Below are positions 5,559 through 6,713 of a stretch of 6,713 nt of DNA, piece by piece. The notes below the pieces were generated by a model. It searched no databases. It was given only the letters and a program-made list of their open reading frames with translations, and was not told the origin of the DNA. Positions within the stretch are counted from its first letter, which is position 1, and the number at the start of each line of letters is the position of its first letter. The stretch covers positions 1 through 6,713 of the forward strand of contig JAODNF010000282.1 of assembly GCA_025464915.1 (NCBI GenBank), written 5' to 3'. Position numbers and translations under genes: made by a program. Source of the stretch: Frankiales bacterium (GTDB lineage: Bacteria > Actinomycetota > Actinomycetes > Mycobacteriales > SCTD01).

Positions 5559-6616
5559 GGTGGCCTCAGCCGCGCGACGACGTCCGGCAGCACGGCGCAG
5601 AAGCGGTCGACGTCCTCCGCGGTCGTGTCGCGCGACAGCGACACCCGGACCGACCCGTGCGTCGACACCCCCATGGCGACCAGCACGTGAGAGGGCTCGA
5701 GCACCGAGGACGTGCACGAGGACCCGGAGGAGACCTCGAAGCCGAGCTCGTCGAACGCGCCGACCAGCGCCTCGCCGCTGACGTAGAGCACGGAGAACGT
5801 CACCAGGTGGGGGAGCCGCTCCGCCGGGTCGCCCACGACCTCGACGTCCGGCAGGGCAGCGGCAGCCGCCCGGATCCGGGCCACCAGCGGTCGCAGCCGG
5901 GCGTCCTCGGCGACCCGCTCGACCGCCACGGCCTCCAGGGCGACGGCGGCGGCCAGCACCGAGGGGAGGTCGACCGAGCCGGGGAACCCGCCCTCCTCGG
6001 GCCAGGGGGAGACCCACCGGACGCCGGTCCGGACGGCGAGCAGGCCGAGCGACGGCCCGCCCCACTTCCGGGCCGACCCGGCGAGCAGGTCCCAGGCCGG
6101 CAGCGGCGCCCGGCCGATGGCCTGCGACGCGTCCACCAGCACGGGCACCGGGAGTGACAGCGAGGGCTGGAGGGTGCCCACCTCGTGCGAGGCCGCGATC
6201 AGGCAGGCAAGGACAGTGTCGGGCTGGACAGCGGCGGCGAAAGCGTCCACCGAGACCCGTCCGAGCAGGGACACCGGCACGGCGGTCGCAGGTCCCTCGG
6301 CTGCCGCGTGCAGCACGGCGGAGTGCTCGATGGCGCTGTGGACGACGTGGGCACCGGCGCGGGCCCGCGCCGCCCGGACGCCCCGCACCCCGCCGTACAG
6401 GGCCTGCGTGCCGCTGGGCGCCAGGTGCAGCTCGTCGGTCCGGCAGCCCAGCTGCGAGGCGAGCGACGAGCGCGCTCCGTCGAGCAGCTGGCGCGCCCTC
6501 CGGGCGCTCCCGTAGAGCCGCGAGGGGTCCGCCCAGCCGTCGTCGAGGGCCGCCAGCCAGGCCTCCCGGGCAAGGGGGTGCAGCGGGAGCCCCGACGCGG
6601 CATCGAAGGAGACCAT
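5555..6616 (-). CDS. Cysteine desulfurase / class V aminotransferase
   Basis: PLP-dependent enzyme that converts cysteine to alanine and holds the sulfur as a persulfide on an active-site cysteine. Counting from ATG 6616 (353 aa): FDAAS near residue 4; SAIEHSAV with His98 that stacks on PLP; DASQAIG with Asp162 and Gln165; SARKWGGPSLG with the Schiff-base Lys184; SSGSSCTSS with catalytic Cys301; and GSVRVSLSR with the substrate-binding Arg324. The residue before the lysine is Arg, where IscS/NifS have His, a minor departure. Length is a little below IscS (about 400). ATG 6616 is preferred because relatives begin just before FDAAS and TAGGGT lies 7 nt upstream; GTG 6634, after a G-rich GAGGGGGG run, would add six residues. 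It heads an operon with the TusA gene, its likely sulfur acceptor. I do not assign it to iscS or sufS. Confidence 0.92.
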   Translation of the reverse strand: MVSFDAASGLPLHPLAREAWLAALDDGWADPSRLYGSARRARQLLDGARSSLASQLGCRTDELHLAPSGTQALYGGVRGVRAARARAGAHVVHSAIEHSAVLHAAAEGPATAVPVSLLGRVSVDAFAAAVQPDTVLACLIAASHEVGTLQPSLSLPVPVLVDASQAIGRAPLPAWDLLAGSARKWGGPSLGLLAVRTGVRWVSPWPEEGGFPGSVDLPSVLAAAVALEAVAVERVAEDARLRPLVARIRAAAAALPDVEVVGDPAERLPHLVTFSVLYVSGEALVGAFDELGFEVSSGSSCTSSVLEPSHVLVAMGVSTHGSVRVSLSRDTTAEDVDRFCAVLPDVVARLRPP

Positions 6617-6623
6617 GAACGAG

Positions 6624-6629
6624 ACCCTA
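6624..6629 (-). promoter_or_regulatory. -10 element for the desulfurase-TusA operon, possible leaderless start
   Basis: TAGGGT on the minus strand matches the actinobacterial TANNNT form and is followed by 7 nt and the ATG at 6616, which fits transcription starting at the start codon. No good -35 is visible 16-18 nt upstream. If the true start is GTG 6634 this motif lies inside the gene and means nothing. Confidence 0.4.
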
Positions 6630-6634
6630 GACAC

Positions 6635-6713
6635 GCCCCCCTCGGCAGGAGGTCACGCGCGCTCTGCGATAGCCTCGCCAGCGCACTGCCGCAGGCAGAG
6701 ACAGCACTGTCCG
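6635..6713. other. Upstream region at right edge, no complete gene
   Basis: No open frame of interest is seen. On the plus strand TAGCCT (6670-6675) could be a -10 for a gene to the right, and CTGCC-GCA-GGCAG (6686-6698) is a small hairpin. From memory of related genomes the next gene would be ctaC, cytochrome oxidase subunit II, on the plus strand; nothing inside the window proves this. Confidence 0.35.

Noticed and set aside
5352..6065. Extended 237-codon version of the TusA frame reaching far into the desulfurase
   Set aside because: The added ~168 residues are Arg/Gly-rich noise in the shadow of the desulfurase; GTG 5558 with a nearby GAGG and the CPLP motif near the N-terminus gives a normal TusA.
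1..6713. tRNA, rRNA, riboswitch or phage/defence genes
   Set aside because: No cloverleaf, rRNA-like stretch, known riboswitch motif or defence domain was recognised on either strand by eye; a covariance-model search was not possible.

Overview
The window is very GC-rich, uses GTG starts freely and has GC-loaded third codon positions, which points to a high-GC actinobacterium (Actinomycetota). Its backbone matches a neighbourhood I recall from Streptomyces and Mycobacterium tuberculosis (Rv2204c ErpA-like, Rv2203 membrane protein, Rv2202c AdoK, then the cytochrome oxidase gene ctaC). The species cannot be named from the sequence alone.

Layout, left to right. (1) The 3' end of an iron-sulfur cluster insertion protein gene (erpA/hesB family, + strand, 1-240) is followed by a strong hairpin. 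(2) A convergent gene (- strand, 286-1707) encodes a 473-residue secreted or membrane-anchored protein of unknown function, with three cysteine pairs and a Pro/Ser/Gly-rich linker. (3) At 1753-1829 lie a long hairpin and three perfectly spaced 13-bp tandem repeats that carry the stop codon of the next gene. (4) A 79-residue unknown protein (- strand, 1826-2065) is divergent from (5) an AdoK-like PfkB-family adenosine/sugar kinase (+, 2162-3127). (6) Tail-to-tail with the kinase is a regulator with a C-terminal ArsR-type winged helix (-, 3117-4064). It is divergent from (7) an MFS transporter (+, 4148-5359), and the 83-bp gap between them holds an operator-like palindrome. (8) Tail-to-tail with the transporter is a two-gene operon (-): a cysteine desulfurase (5555-6616) followed by a TusA-type sulfurtransferase (5352-5558), overlapping by GTGA. 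(9) The last ~97 bp are an upstream region with no complete gene.

How the genes may work together: ErpA and the desulfurase/TusA pair belong to sulfur and Fe-S metabolism. The pair would mobilise sulfur from cysteine and pass it on as persulfide, while ErpA delivers clusters to apoproteins. AdoK is a purine-salvage kinase whose link to them is only positional. The regulator/MFS pair looks like a self-contained local efflux or uptake module set inside the conserved block.

No clearly new multi-gene system is visible. The more unusual signals are: a three-frame stop array made by the 13-bp repeats; several starts with a -10-like hexamer 6-8 nt upstream and little or no Shine-Dalgarno sequence (probable leaderless mRNAs); two convergent gene pairs whose coding ends overlap, one inside a perfect palindrome; and two small or unknown proteins.
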